A stretch of 64,000 bases of DNA from Streptomyces cadmiisoli (GCF_003261055.1 NZ_CP030073.1:3348001-3412000), one strand, 5' to 3'. Counted from the stretch's first letter, positions 24,823 to 34,080 are shown. Notes: generated from the letters alone by a model not told the origin. Numbers and translations: made by a program.

Positions 24823-24853
24823 AAAGCCCCGGACGACACCGTCCGGGGCTTTT
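24823..24853. terminator. Terminator after wblE
   Basis: AAAGCCCCGGACG (24823-24835) pairs with CGTCCGGGGCTTT (24840-24852) around a 4-nt loop, with A and T tracts on either side; bidirectional. It separates wblE from the convergent kinase gene. Confidence 0.88.
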
Positions 24854-24930
24854 CGCTGCGCCGGGCCGCCCGGCCGGCGGCGGACGGCGCGAGCGGCTGC
24901 CGGTTCAGCGGCGCGCGGGCCCCGCGCTGG

Positions 24931-26406
24931 TCACTTCTGTGCCCGTACCGGGATGTCCAGGACCACCTGGGTGCCGCGCTCCGGAGCCGGGACCATGTCG
25001 AACGTGCCGCCCAACTCCCCCTCCACCAGCGTCCGGACGATCTGGAGGCCCAGGTTGCCGGAGGTGTGCGGGTCGAAGCCCTCGGGCAGGCCGACACCGT
25101 CGTCCTGGACGGTGACCCGAAGGCGGGTCTCCTTCGTCGTGCCGGTACGGATGGCCGAGACCTCGACCGTGCCGGTGTCGCCCTCGCGGAAGCCGTGCTC
25201 CAGCGCGTTCTGAAGAACCTCGGTCAGCACCATCGACAGCGGGGTGGCGACCTCGGCGTCGAGGATGCCGAAGCGGCCGGTGCGCCGGCCGGCCACCTTG
25301 CCCGGTGAGATCTCCGCGACCATCGCGAGCACCCGGTCGGCGATCTCGTCGAACTCCACGCGCTCGTCCAGGTTCTGGGACAGCGTCTCATGCACGATGG
25401 CGATGGAGCCGACCCTGCGCACCGCCTCCTCCAGGGCCGCGCGGCCCCGCTCGGACTCGATGCGCCGGGCCTGGAGGCGCAGCAGGGCGGCCACCGTCTG
25501 GAGGTTGTTCTTCACCCGGTGGTGGATCTCCCGGATGGTCGCGTCCTTGGTGATCAACTCCCGCTCGCGGCGGCGCAGTTCCGTGACGTCCCGGAGCAGG
25601 ACCAGCGAACCGATCCGGGTGCCCTTGGGCTTGAGCGGGATCGCCCGGAACTGGATGACGCCGTCGTGTGCCTCGATCTCGAACTCGCGCGGCGCCCATC
25701 CGCTGGCCACCTTGGCGAGCGCCTCGTCCACCGGTCCCCGGGACGGCGCGAGTTCGGCGGTCGTACGGCCGAGGTGGTGGCCCACGAGGTCGGCGGCCAG
25801 GCCCATGCGGTGGTAGGCGGACAGGGCGTTCGGGGAGGCGTACTGCACGATGCCGTCCGCGTCGAGCCGGATCAGCCCGTCGCCCACGCGCGGCGAGGCG
25901 TCCATGTCGACCTGCTGGTTCGCGAAGGGGAAGGCGCCTGCCGCGATCATCTGGGCGAGGTCCGACGCGCTCTGGAGGTACGTCAGCTCCAGGCGGCTCG
26001 GGGTGCGGACGGTGAGCAGGTTGGTGTTGCGGGCGATGACGCCGAGGACCCGCCCGTCCCGCCGTACCGGGATCGACTCGACGCGGACCGGGACCTCTTC
26101 GCGCCACTCCGGGTCGCCCTCGCGCACGATGCGCCCCTCGTCGAGGGCGGCGTCCAGCAGGGGGCGCCGGCCGCGCGGGACGAGGTGACCGACCATGTCG
26201 TCCTGGTAGGAGGTGGGGCCGGTGTTCGGGCGCATCTGGGCGACCGAGACATAACGGGTGCCGTCGCGGGTGGGGACCCACAGAACCAGGTCGGCGAAGG
26301 AGAGGTCGGAGAGCAGTTGCCACTCCGAGACCAGCAGATGGAGCCACTCGAGGTCGGAGTCGTCGAGGGCGGTGTGCTGGCGGACCAGTTCGTTCATGGA
26401 GGGCAC
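24931..26406 (-). CDS. Cytosolic sensor histidine kinase (HisKA_2/HWE-like, PdtaS type)
   Basis: 491 aa, GTG 26406 (an ATG follows three codons later). N-terminal GAF-like domain (1-150), PAS domain (about 175-275, DGLIRLDADGIVQYASPNALSAY), then the HisKA_2 motif IREIHHRVKNNLQTV with the phospho-acceptor histidine at 295/296, and a HATPase (LTEVLQNALEHGF, DDGVGLP, NLGLQIV). No membrane segment. Architecture matches PdtaS, which signals to an ANTAR RNA-binding response regulator (PdtaR) encoded elsewhere. A dre-like palindrome lies about 290 bp upstream. Confidence 0.9.
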   Translation of the reverse strand: MPSMNELVRQHTALDDSDLEWLHLLVSEWQLLSDLSFADLVLWVPTRDGTRYVSVAQMRPNTGPTSYQDDMVGHLVPRGRRPLLDAALDEGRIVREGDPEWREEVPVRVESIPVRRDGRVLGVIARNTNLLTVRTPSRLELTYLQSASDLAQMIAAGAFPFANQQVDMDASPRVGDGLIRLDADGIVQYASPNALSAYHRMGLAADLVGHHLGRTTAELAPSRGPVDEALAKVASGWAPREFEIEAHDGVIQFRAIPLKPKGTRIGSLVLLRDVTELRRRERELITKDATIREIHHRVKNNLQTVAALLRLQARRIESERGRAALEEAVRRVGSIAIVHETLSQNLDERVEFDEIADRVLAMVAEISPGKVAGRRTGRFGILDAEVATPLSMVLTEVLQNALEHGFREGDTGTVEVSAIRTGTTKETRLRVTVQDDGVGLPEGFDPHTSGNLGLQIVRTLVEGELGGTFDMVPAPERGTQVVLDIPVRAQK

Positions 26407-26868
26407 GATGTGAGCGTACCTGGGGGTTTGTACGGGCCCCTAATGGTCCGCCGCGGGGTCCGGGGGGTGCCGTACGGCCCTGGAAGCACCCGCGGGCCGC
26501 GGCGCCTGGGAGGGACCCTCAACCCTCCCGGCACCGCAGCCCGGAGCAGCATCGGCCACGGGGTGTGCGGTCCCGGTCGGCCGAAGGATGAGGAGCCGGG
26601 GCAGTCAGGGCAGAGAGCTCCGGTTCCTCGGTCCGTCCTCCTGTGCGGGGAGGACGGAGGCTCTTGGTGGTTCCGTCGCGATGGACACTTGCATTCTGGA
26701 CTAGACCACTGTGCGGTGTCCATGCGTCGGGACCGTTGTTGTCGGAGCCTGTTTGGAGTTGGCGCTTCGCAGCCTAACCCGCCCGGCTCGCCTACGGGGC
26801 CGGATGGCCGTTGCAATTTCCGCGGGCGCCGCTCGGTCCGCTCCGCCCCCACCGGGCACGCGGGGCGC
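26407..26868. other. Intergenic region between the SIS-domain gene and the sensor kinase gene
   Basis: 462 bp with no credible gene. It contains a 9-bp hairpin CCGTCCTCC/GGAGGACGG (26633-26657) and a DasR-type site nested in a larger palindrome (26681-26723). Both flanking genes run leftward, so the site lies downstream of one and upstream of the other. Confidence 0.55.
26681..26723. promoter_or_regulatory. dre (DasR) site nested in a 43-bp palindrome
   Basis: TCTGGACTAGACCACT (26695-26710) agrees with the dre consensus ACTGGTCTAGACCACT at 14 of 16 positions. ATGGACAC (26681-26688) and GTGTCCAT (26716-26723) flank it as a perfect inverted repeat on nearly the same centre. Confidence 0.7.
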
Positions 26869-27954
26869 TCAGTGGGTCTCCGTGATCTTCGCCAGGGCGC
26901 GCGGGGCGTCGGGGTCCTGGCCGCGCGCGATCGTGACCTCGTGGGCGAGGAGCTGGAGCGGGATGATCTCCAGGACGGGCTGGACCTCCTCGGCGACGTT
27001 CTCGGTGGGCAGGACGAAGCCGACGGAGGCGCGTTCGACCCGGTTCCCCGGGCCGACCACGAACAGATCGGCGCCGCGCCCGCGCAGCCGGTCGAGGACC
27101 GGCTGGAGCATCTCGCCGCCCTTGCCGTCGGTCACCACGGCGATGACCGGCGAGACGTTGTCGACCATGGCGAGGGGGCCGTGCAGCAGGTCGGCGCCGG
27201 AGTAGGACAGGGCGGGGATGTAGCTGGTCTCCATCAGCTTCAGGGCGGCCTCCTTCGCGGTGGGGTAGCCGTAGCCGCGCGAGGTGATCACCATGCGCTC
27301 GGCGAAGCGGTAGCGGGCGGCGATGGCGCGCACCTCGTCCTGCCGGGCGAGCAGTTGCTCGGCGAGGCCGGGCAGCACCCGCGCGGCGCTGCCGTCGCCG
27401 CCGCGCAGCCCCTCGGCGAAGAGGTACAGCGCGAGGAGGGAGGCGGTGTAGGTCTTGGTTGCGGGGAGGGCCTTCTCCGGCCCGGCCAGGATGTCGATGT
27501 GGTACTCGGAGACACCGGCCAGCGCCGAGTCCGCGTTGTTGGTGACCGCGAGAGTGATCGCGCCGGACTCGCGGGCCGCCCGGGTCGAGGCCACGAGGTC
27601 GGGGGAGCCTCCGGACTGGCTGACGGCGATGACGAGGACGTCGGTGAGGTCGGGGCGGGCCCCGTAGGCCGTCGTCGTGGACATCGAGGTGAGCCCGCAG
27701 GGCAGGCCCAGACGGATCTCCAGCAGGTACTTGGCGTACAGGGCGGCGTTGTCGGACGTACCGCGGGCGGTGAGCAGCACGAAGCGGGGCGCGCGGGCGG
27801 CGATCTCCTGGGCGACCCGGCGGACGGCGGGGGCGCCCTTGTCCAGGATCCGCTGCAGGACGGCGGGCTGCTCGGCCATCTCGCGCGCCATGATCCGGCC
27901 GGGGACGTCGATGTGCGGGGCGTGGGGGTCGTGCGGGTACGGGGTGGCGGTCAT
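26869..27954 (-). CDS. SIS-domain sugar-phosphate isomerase/deaminase-like protein (GlmS C-terminal type)
   Basis: 361 aa from ATG 27954, RBS GAGGAT. Two tandem SIS domains: one with VLLTARGTSDNAALYAKYLLE and VLVIAVSQSGGSPD, the other with TSRGYGYPTAKEAALKLMET. It resembles the isomerase half of glucosamine-6-phosphate synthase without the glutaminase domain (AgaS/NagB-II type), so it probably deaminates or isomerises an amino-sugar phosphate. Divergent from nagB across a dre-containing region, which supports a role in GlcNAc metabolism. Exact reaction unknown. Confidence 0.85.
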   Translation of the reverse strand: MTATPYPHDPHAPHIDVPGRIMAREMAEQPAVLQRILDKGAPAVRRVAQEIAARAPRFVLLTARGTSDNAALYAKYLLEIRLGLPCGLTSMSTTTAYGARPDLTDVLVIAVSQSGGSPDLVASTRAARESGAITLAVTNNADSALAGVSEYHIDILAGPEKALPATKTYTASLLALYLFAEGLRGGDGSAARVLPGLAEQLLARQDEVRAIAARYRFAERMVITSRGYGYPTAKEAALKLMETSYIPALSYSGADLLHGPLAMVDNVSPVIAVVTDGKGGEMLQPVLDRLRGRGADLFVVGPGNRVERASVGFVLPTENVAEEVQPVLEIIPLQLLAHEVTIARGQDPDAPRALAKITETH

Positions 27955-28261
27955 AAAGAGATCCTCCGCGTCTGGCCCTGGCGTTGTCCTGACGGCTCTC
28001 TTCCGACCTTCCCATTGCACTCCCCCGCGGCGCGCCACGCCTGCGCGCGGGAAGCCTCGGACGCCGCCGCCCGGGGAGCGCCACCGCCCGGCGGGCCCGG
28101 CCCCGTGCCCCCTTCCGGCGCCGCCGCCACCCCCGGGACCGCCCATCGCCCGGCGGTCGTCGGCCCCTGCGGTGAACAGGGCCGCTCTGTTAGATTGGTC
28201 TAAACCACATGGCCCCTATCCGGGTCCCTACGAGTCTCCTCTCCAGATCGGCAGGCCCAGC
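27955..28261. other. Divergent region, SIS-domain gene / nagB
   Basis: 307 bp. The nagB-proximal part has the dre site (28194-28209). The remainder is very GC-rich (27995-28160) with no recognisable promoter hexamers. Confidence 0.5.
28194..28209. promoter_or_regulatory. dre (DasR) site upstream of nagB
   Basis: ATTGGTCTAAACCACA, 13 of 16 matches to the dre consensus, ends 52 bp before the nagB start. nagB is an established DasR target in S. coelicolor. Confidence 0.85.
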
Positions 28262-29047
28262 GTGGAAGTTGTCATCGTTCCCGACGCCGAGGCGGGCGGC
28301 GAGCTGATCGCCGAGGCCATGGCCCAGCTGCTCGGGCGCAGGCCCGACGCCCTGCTGGGTGTGGCCACCGGCTCGACCCCGCTGCCCGTGTACCAGGCGC
28401 TGGCGGCCAGGGTGCGGTCCGGCGCCGTGGACACCTCGCGGGCGCGGATCGCGCAGCTCGACGAGTACGTGGGGCTGCCGGCCGAGCATCCGGAGTCGTA
28501 CCGCTCGGTGCTGCGGCGCGAGGTGCTGGAGCCGCTCGGTGTGCCCATGGCCGCGTTCATGGGGCCGGACGGCACGGCCGAGGACATCCCGGGAGCCTGC
28601 GAGGCGTACGACCGGGCACTGGCCGAGGCGGGCGGGGTGGACCTCCAGCTGCTCGGCATCGGCACCGACGGGCACATCGGGTTCAACGAGCCGTGCTCCT
28701 CGCTGGCCTCGCGCACCCGGATCAAGACGCTGACCGAGCAGACCCGGATCGACAACGCCCGCTTCTTCGACGGCGACATCGACCAGGTGCCGCAGCACGT
28801 CATCACACAGGGCATCGGGACGATCCTGGAGGCGCGGCATCTGGTGCTGCTGGCCACCGGAGAGGGCAAGGCGGAGGCGGTCGCCGCGACCGTCGAGGGC
28901 CCGATCGCCGCGGTGTGCCCGGCCTCCGCGCTCCAGTTGCACCCGCACGCGACCGTCGTCGTCGACGAGGCCGCCGCGTCCGAGCTGAAGCTCGCGGACT
29001 ACTTCCGGCACACCTACGCCAACAAGCCGCAGTGGCAGGGGATCTAG
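28262..29047 (+). CDS. nagB: Glucosamine-6-phosphate deaminase
   Basis: 261 aa from GTG 28262. Signature LDEYVGLP and LLGIGTDGHIGFNEP carry the catalytic aspartate and histidine of NagB; the length is normal. It converts glucosamine-6-P to fructose-6-P and ammonia in the cytosol, the last step of GlcNAc catabolism. Glucosamine-6-P is the inducer that removes DasR from dre sites, so NagB also drains the signal. A perfect terminator follows. Confidence 0.95.
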   Translation: MEVVIVPDAEAGGELIAEAMAQLLGRRPDALLGVATGSTPLPVYQALAARVRSGAVDTSRARIAQLDEYVGLPAEHPESYRSVLRREVLEPLGVPMAAFMGPDGTAEDIPGACEAYDRALAEAGGVDLQLLGIGTDGHIGFNEPCSSLASRTRIKTLTEQTRIDNARFFDGDIDQVPQHVITQGIGTILEARHLVLLATGEGKAEAVAATVEGPIAAVCPASALQLHPHATVVVDEAAASELKLADYFRHTYANKPQWQGI

Positions 29048-29079
29048 TGCCGTAGCAGGCAACGTTCGCCCCGATGCCC

Positions 29080-29113
29080 GAAGGCGCCGGTCCCGTGCGG
29101 GACCGGCGCCTTC
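29080..29113. terminator. Perfect 15-bp terminator between nagB and dasD
   Basis: GAAGGCGCCGGTCCC (29080-29094) pairs with its complement at 29099-29113 around a 4-nt loop; it serves two convergent units. Confidence 0.85.
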
Positions 29114-29144
29114 CTGCGTGTCCGGCGCGGGCGCCGGGGCCGGC

Positions 29145-30635
29145 TCAGCGAGCCCCGGCGATGACCTCCGCCGCGGCCCGGCCGCACACCCGGGCCGCGC
29201 CGTGGGTGGCGATGTGCAGGGCGCCGCGGGGGGCAGCCTGGGGCACGCCCATCTCGACCACGATCGTGTCGGGGCGTGCGGTCAGCAGCATGTCGAGCGC
29301 CGCCGCCATCCACGGGTGCCGGTGCTCGTCGCGCACGACGGCCACGATCCTGCGGGTGCCGGCCGCGGTGAGCGCGGCGGGTCCGGCGTCCTCACCCGCG
29401 AAGGTGCCCGCCTCCGTGCCGGGGAGCAGCCCGGCCAGTTCCGCGGTCACGCCCCAGGGGGTCTCGTCGCCGACGGCGATGTTGGCGGCGGGCGTCAGGG
29501 TGGCGATGTACGGGGCCTCGGTGAGCGGGACGGCGGTGTCCGCGCCGGTGATCCTCAGGGCGCGCCGGGCCGCGCGCAGTCCGACGTCGCTGCCGGGGCC
29601 GGACCGGCCGGCGTCCTCTGCCGCGGTCGCCGCCCAGCGGGCCAGCTCCCGGACGCGGTGGGCGGCGTCGGCCAGGCGTTCCTCGGCGAGCCGGCCGCTG
29701 CGCACCGCTCCCACGAGGGCGTCGCGCAGCCGGCGTACCGTCTCGTCGTCGGCCAGTCCGCCGCCCACGCAGATCGCGTCGGCGCCGGCCGCGACGGCGA
29801 GCACGCTGCCCGTCTCGATGCCGTACGTGCCCGCGATGGCCTGCATCTCCATGCCGTCGGTGACGATCAGGCCGTCGTGGCCGAGGTCGCGGCGCAGCAG
29901 GTTCGCCAGGATCCCGGCGGACAGGGTCGCCGGCCGCTCCGGGTCCAGGGCGGGGACGAGGATGTGGGCGCTCATCACGGCCCGGGAGCCGGCGGCGACG
30001 GCGGCGCGGAACGGCGCCAGTTCGCGGTCGCCGAGCACGGACGCGTCCGCGTCGATGCGGGGCATCGCGTGGTGCGAGTCGACGGCGGTGTCGCCGTGGC
30101 CGGGGAAGTGCTTGGTGCAGGCGGCGACGCCGGCGGACTGGAGGCCGGCGACGTAGGCGGCGGTGTGCCGGGCGACCAGGGCGGGGTCGGCACCGAAGGA
30201 CCGGACACCGATCACCGGGTTGCGGGGGTTGGAGTTGACGTCCGCCGACGGGGCCCAGTTGAGGTTGACGCCGCAGGCGGCCAGCCGGCGGCCGAGTTCG
30301 TGGGCCACCTCGCGGGTCAGGTCGACGTCGTCGACCGCGCCGAGGGCGTGGTTGCCGGGGAAGGAGGAACCGGTGCGCACCTCCAGGCGGGTGACGTCGC
30401 CGCCCTCCTCGTCGACGGCGACCAGGACGTCCTCCCGTTCGGCGCGCAACTGGGCGGTCAGCGCGGAAAGTTGCTCGGGGGAGGCGATGTTGCGGCCGAA
30501 CAGTCCGACGGAGGCGAGGCCCTCGCCCAGGCGGCGCAGCAGCCAGTCCGGTGCCGTGGTACCGGTGAAGCCGGGTTGGAGGACCGTCAGCGCGTCCCGG
30601 GTGAGCGTGTCGGTTTCGCTGGCGAATGTGGTCAT
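29145..30635 (-). CDS. dasD: GH3 beta-N-acetylglucosaminidase DasD
   Basis: 496 aa from ATG 30635. NagZ-type glycoside hydrolase family 3: KHFPGHGDTAVDSHH carries the catalytic His/Asp dyad and the nucleophile region is IVTDGMEMQAI. An extra ~130-residue C-terminal part follows the TIM barrel. No signal peptide, so it acts in the cytosol on imported chitobiose or on GlcNAc-containing muropeptides. Last gene of dasA-dasB-dasC-dasD, 8 bp after dasC. Confidence 0.92.
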   Translation of the reverse strand: MTTFASETDTLTRDALTVLQPGFTGTTAPDWLLRRLGEGLASVGLFGRNIASPEQLSALTAQLRAEREDVLVAVDEEGGDVTRLEVRTGSSFPGNHALGAVDDVDLTREVAHELGRRLAACGVNLNWAPSADVNSNPRNPVIGVRSFGADPALVARHTAAYVAGLQSAGVAACTKHFPGHGDTAVDSHHAMPRIDADASVLGDRELAPFRAAVAAGSRAVMSAHILVPALDPERPATLSAGILANLLRRDLGHDGLIVTDGMEMQAIAGTYGIETGSVLAVAAGADAICVGGGLADDETVRRLRDALVGAVRSGRLAEERLADAAHRVRELARWAATAAEDAGRSGPGSDVGLRAARRALRITGADTAVPLTEAPYIATLTPAANIAVGDETPWGVTAELAGLLPGTEAGTFAGEDAGPAALTAAGTRRIVAVVRDEHRHPWMAAALDMLLTARPDTIVVEMGVPQAAPRGALHIATHGAARVCGRAAAEVIAGAR

Positions 30636-30643
30636 CGAGGGCG

Positions 30644-31474
30644 TTATCCCTTCACAGCGCCGGCGGTCAGCCCGCTGACGGCCCTGCGCTGGAGGAAGAC
30701 GAAGAGGATCAGGATCGGAACGGCGAAGAGGGAGGAGGCCGCCATGGTCGCGCCCCAGTCGTTGCCGAAGACGGTCTGGAAGCTGGTGAGCCACAGCGGC
30801 AGCGTCTGGGCGCCGGCCTCCTTGTTGACGACCAGGACGAGCGGCAGCTCGTTCCAGGCGGTGATGAAGCCGAACATCGAGGTGGCCATCAGGCCCGGCG
30901 CGAGCAGCGGGAAGATGATCTTGAGGAAGGCCTGGCCGCGGGTGCAGCCGTCGACCATCGCCGACTCCTCCAGTTCCCGGGGCACCGCGGCGACGAAGCC
31001 GCGCAGCGTCAGGACGGTGAAGGGCAGGATCATCATCGTGTAGAAGAGGGTCAGCGGAACCAGGCTGTTCAGCATCGACGCGTCCCGCACGATCATGTAG
31101 ATCGCGATGACCATGACTTCCCAGGGCGCCATCTGCGCCATCATGAAGCCGACGATGAAGCCGCGCCGTCCCCTGAACCGCATACGGGCCAGGGCGAACG
31201 CCCCGGCGAGCGCGATGAGCAGCGAGAAGACGACCGCGAGCACCGTGACGATCAGCGAGTTGGCGACGAACGTCCAGAAGTTGTCGGCGTCGGTCGCGGT
31301 CTTGAAGTGGTCGAAGGTGATGTCGGTCGGGAACCAGACCGGATTCTCCGAGATGATGTCGCCGGTCGGTTTGAACGCCGTGGCGAACATCCAGTACACG
31401 GGGAAGACGAAGCCGATGAACAGCACGACGGCCGTGACGTTGGGCCACAGGCGGCCGAAGAGCGAGCGCTTCAC
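30644..31474 (-). CDS. dasC: Chitobiose/GlcNAc ABC importer permease DasC
   Basis: 276 aa from GTG 31474, overlapping the dasB stop (GTGA). Six membrane helices; the EAA loop is ELEESAMVDGCTRGQAFLKIIFPLLAPGL. MalG-type sugar permease that pairs with DasB. The ATPase is not encoded here; in S. coelicolor the shared ATPase MsiK energises the system. Confidence 0.95.
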   Translation of the reverse strand: MKRSLFGRLWPNVTAVVLFIGFVFPVYWMFATAFKPTGDIISENPVWFPTDITFDHFKTATDADNFWTFVANSLIVTVLAVVFSLLIALAGAFALARMRFRGRRGFIVGFMMAQMAPWEVMVIAIYMIVRDASMLNSLVPLTLFYTMMILPFTVLTLRGFVAAVPRELEESAMVDGCTRGQAFLKIIFPLLAPGLMATSMFGFITAWNELPLVLVVNKEAGAQTLPLWLTSFQTVFGNDWGATMAASSLFAVPILILFVFLQRRAVSGLTAGAVKG

Positions 31475-32457
31475 AGCTCGTCCTCCTCTTGCTTGAGCAC
31501 GACCCGCAGGTAGTACGCGGTCAGAGCGAGCAGGATCAGGATGGTCAGGACGGCGATGGCCGCGCCCATTCCGTAGTGCTGGTTGCCGACGCCCTCGATG
31601 TAGGCGTAGACGGGCAGGATCTCCGTGAGCCGGTCGGGGCCGCCGCCGTTGAAGGCGAAGACCTGCACGAACGCCTTGAAGACCCAGATGATCTCCAGGA
31701 ACGTGGTGGCGTAGAGGAACGGACGCAGGAACGGGAACGTCACGGTGGAGAAGATCCGCCAGGCACCGGCGCCGTCGAGGGCGGCGGCCTCGTAGAGCTC
31801 GTCCGGGATGGTGGTGGTCGCGGCGTAGAGGTTGAGCGCGACGAAGGGGATCGACATCCAGACGATCAGCACGGTGACGACGAAGAACGTCGACATCTGG
31901 CTGCTGGTCCAGCTGTAGTCGGCCATGGAGTGCCAGCCGAGCTTGTCGAGCACCCAGTTGACGACCCCGAAGCGCTGGGCGAACAGCCACTGGTAGACGG
32001 TGGTCGCGGCGACCACGGGCATCGCCCAGGCCAGCACGAGCCCGATCATCAGCATGACCCGCATGCGCCTGCCGAGGCGGGCGAGCAGCAGGCCGATCAG
32101 GGCGCCGAAGATCATGATCAGGACGACGTTGACCGCCGTGAACAGGATCGAGCGCAGGGTGACGCGCCAGAAGTCCTCGCCGGTGAGGACCTCTTTGTAG
32201 TTGTCGATGCCGTTCCACTCGGTGACGTGCTGGATCAGCTGCGCCATGTTGAGGTTCTGGAAGGACAGCAGAACGTCCTTCAGCAGCGGCCAGCCCAGCA
32301 GCAGCACGGTGGCCGCGCAGGCCGGCAGCAGCAGCAAATACGGGGCCAGCGCGCCGGCCCGCGACGTCACGCGCTGCCCCGGCCCGCCGGATCCGCTCTT
32401 GCCCGATGGGGTGGTGTCCAGCGGACCGGAGGGCGGCCGTTCGGTCTGCACGGTCAT
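31471..32457 (-). CDS. dasB: Chitobiose/GlcNAc ABC importer permease DasB
   Basis: 328 aa. MalF-type permease with a proline-rich cytoplasmic N-terminus (about 35 residues), six helices and the EAA loop DELYEAAALDGAGAWRIFSTVTFPFL. It forms the channel with DasC. Separated from dasA by 97 bp, same operon. Confidence 0.95.
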   Translation of the reverse strand: MTVQTERPPSGPLDTTPSGKSGSGGPGQRVTSRAGALAPYLLLLPACAATVLLLGWPLLKDVLLSFQNLNMAQLIQHVTEWNGIDNYKEVLTGEDFWRVTLRSILFTAVNVVLIMIFGALIGLLLARLGRRMRVMLMIGLVLAWAMPVVAATTVYQWLFAQRFGVVNWVLDKLGWHSMADYSWTSSQMSTFFVVTVLIVWMSIPFVALNLYAATTTIPDELYEAAALDGAGAWRIFSTVTFPFLRPFLYATTFLEIIWVFKAFVQVFAFNGGGPDRLTEILPVYAYIEGVGNQHYGMGAAIAVLTILILLALTAYYLRVVLKQEEDEL

Positions 32458-32554
32458 GCTCGCGATCTCTCTTCTCGGCCTACGAAGTCCCGTCAGCGGG
32501 AACAGGAGCGGGAGCGGGGGCCATGAGCGGCCCCCGCCCCGTCGGCGCCGGCTG

Positions 32555-33829
32555 TCAGCTCTCCTGCGACAGGCGCTTGTTGAACTCCTCCTCGACCTGC
32601 TGGGCGGCCTCGGCGGGGGACTTGCCGTTCAGAACGGCGGTCATGTAGGTCTTCACCGGGTTCGGCGCGTTCTCGACGGCGGCCCACTCGGGGATCAGCG
32701 GTGTGGTGCCACCGCCCGCGGCGGCCGGCGCGGCGGCCTCGGCGGCGGCGTTGCCCGCCAGGTTGGACTGGAGCGACTCCTTGTTCGGGATGACGCCGTT
32801 GAGCTTGGCGAGCCGGCCCTCGTGCGTGTCGGACAGGGCGATCCTCAGGAACTCCTTGGCCAGCTCCTGCTTCTTGCTGCCCGCGGCGACCGAGAGGTTG
32901 GAGCCGCCGAGGAAGACACCCTCGGGCTGGTCGGCGGTGTCACCCGGGATGGTGAAGTAGCCGATCTGCTCCTCGATCTCCGGGTTGGCCTCGATGGCGA
33001 TGCCGGCCTCCCAGCCCATCGAGATGATGGCGCCGACGTTGCCCTTGGCGAAGACCTCGCCCTGCTGCGGGGTGGCCTCGTCCTTGTCCTTGGGCGCCTT
33101 GGAGAGGGCCTGGAACTTCTGGTAGGTCTCCATCGCGGCGGCGACCTTGGGGTCACCGAGGTTGGAGACGTACTTGTCCCCGTCCTTCTTGACCAGTTCG
33201 CCGCCCTCGCCGACGACCAGGCCGACGAAGTGGTACCAGTTCTGGCCGGGCAGGTAGATCGGCTCGGCGTCGGTCTTGTCGCCGATCGTCTTCAGGGCGT
33301 CGTAGAACTCGTCGCGGGTCTTGGGGGTGTCCTTGATGCCGGCGTCGGCCCAGACCTTCTTGTTGTACATGACCACGCGGTTGGCGAAGTACCAGGGCGC
33401 CGCGTACTGCTTGCCCTCGAAGACCGAGGAGTTGTTCAGGGACTCGGTCCACTCCGCGCCGATCTCGGACTTCAGGTCCGCGAGGTCGGCGAGGCCGCCG
33501 GTCTTGGCGTAGGCCGGGGTCTGCGTGTTGCCGATCTCGAAGACGTCGGGCGGGTTCTCCTCGGACAGGGCGGTGGTCAGCTTCTGCTGGATGCCGTTCC
33601 ACTGCTGGATCTCGAACTTGACCTTGGCCTTGGTCTTCTTCTCGAAGGCAGCGGCGACGTCCTTCTGCCACTGGTCGGGTGACGAACCGTCCATCACCCA
33701 CACGGTGAGCGTCTGGCCCGCGAAGCCGTCCGCCCCGGTCTTGCCCTCGTCGCCTTCGTCGCCCCCGCAGGCCGCAATGGAGACCATCATCGCCGCGACA
33801 CCGATCGCGGATATCAGCTTGCGCTTCAC
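32555..33829 (-). CDS. dasA: Chitobiose-binding lipoprotein DasA
   Basis: 424 aa from GTG 33829 with AGGAGGATGG upstream. Signal peptide ends in SIAAC (lipobox, Cys21), followed by an acidic linker and an extracellular solute-binding domain of the SBP family 1 (LTVWVMDGSSPDQWQKDVAAAFEKKTKAKVKFE). It captures chitobiose outside the cell for DasBC. The promoter region has one good and one degenerate dre site. Divergent from dasR. Confidence 0.95.
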   Translation of the reverse strand: MKRKLISAIGVAAMMVSIAACGGDEGDEGKTGADGFAGQTLTVWVMDGSSPDQWQKDVAAAFEKKTKAKVKFEIQQWNGIQQKLTTALSEENPPDVFEIGNTQTPAYAKTGGLADLADLKSEIGAEWTESLNNSSVFEGKQYAAPWYFANRVVMYNKKVWADAGIKDTPKTRDEFYDALKTIGDKTDAEPIYLPGQNWYHFVGLVVGEGGELVKKDGDKYVSNLGDPKVAAAMETYQKFQALSKAPKDKDEATPQQGEVFAKGNVGAIISMGWEAGIAIEANPEIEEQIGYFTIPGDTADQPEGVFLGGSNLSVAAGSKKQELAKEFLRIALSDTHEGRLAKLNGVIPNKESLQSNLAGNAAAEAAAPAAAGGGTTPLIPEWAAVENAPNPVKTYMTAVLNGKSPAEAAQQVEEEFNKRLSQES

Positions 33830-33918
33830 GCCATCCTCCTCAGGGATGCCACAAACCCCCCTCGTCCCCACGGTGAGCGTCAACTCCGTGCGTACCGTCC
33901 GGGGCCGGGACCTGGACC

Positions 33919-33934
33919 AATGGTGTAGACCAGT
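33919..33934. promoter_or_regulatory. dre (DasR) site upstream of dasA
   Basis: AATGGTGTAGACCAGT fits the dre consensus core TGGTCTAGACCA with one change, 90 bp before the dasA start. Confidence 0.9.
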
Positions 33935-33943
33935 AGGGGGAGC

Positions 33944-33959
33944 TTGGCTCAGACCAAAT
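33944..33959. promoter_or_regulatory. Degenerate second dre-like site upstream of dasA
   Basis: TTGGCTCAGACCAAAT keeps 9 of 12 core bases; its centre is 25 bp from that of the first site. Confidence 0.45.
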
Positions 33960-34064
33960 GGCGTGTCAAGGGTGCTCGTGCGCCTCCGACCAGCCGTTAT
34001 GGGACCTACATATGCAGGAACCTTTAAGTAAGAACCCGTCGAAAACACCGGCTCGACGAGGCAC

Positions 34065-34080
34065 ACTTGGGTAGACCACT
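34065..34080. promoter_or_regulatory. dre site 1 upstream of dasR
   Basis: ACTTGGGTAGACCACT matches 13 of 16 dre consensus positions. With the next site it suggests DasR controls its own gene. Confidence 0.7.

Noticed and set aside
25390..28203. Another frame of over 900 codons opposite the kinase and SIS-domain genes
   Set aside because: Low-complexity translation opposite two clear genes; it also crosses the intergenic dre palindrome. No start or RBS of its own.
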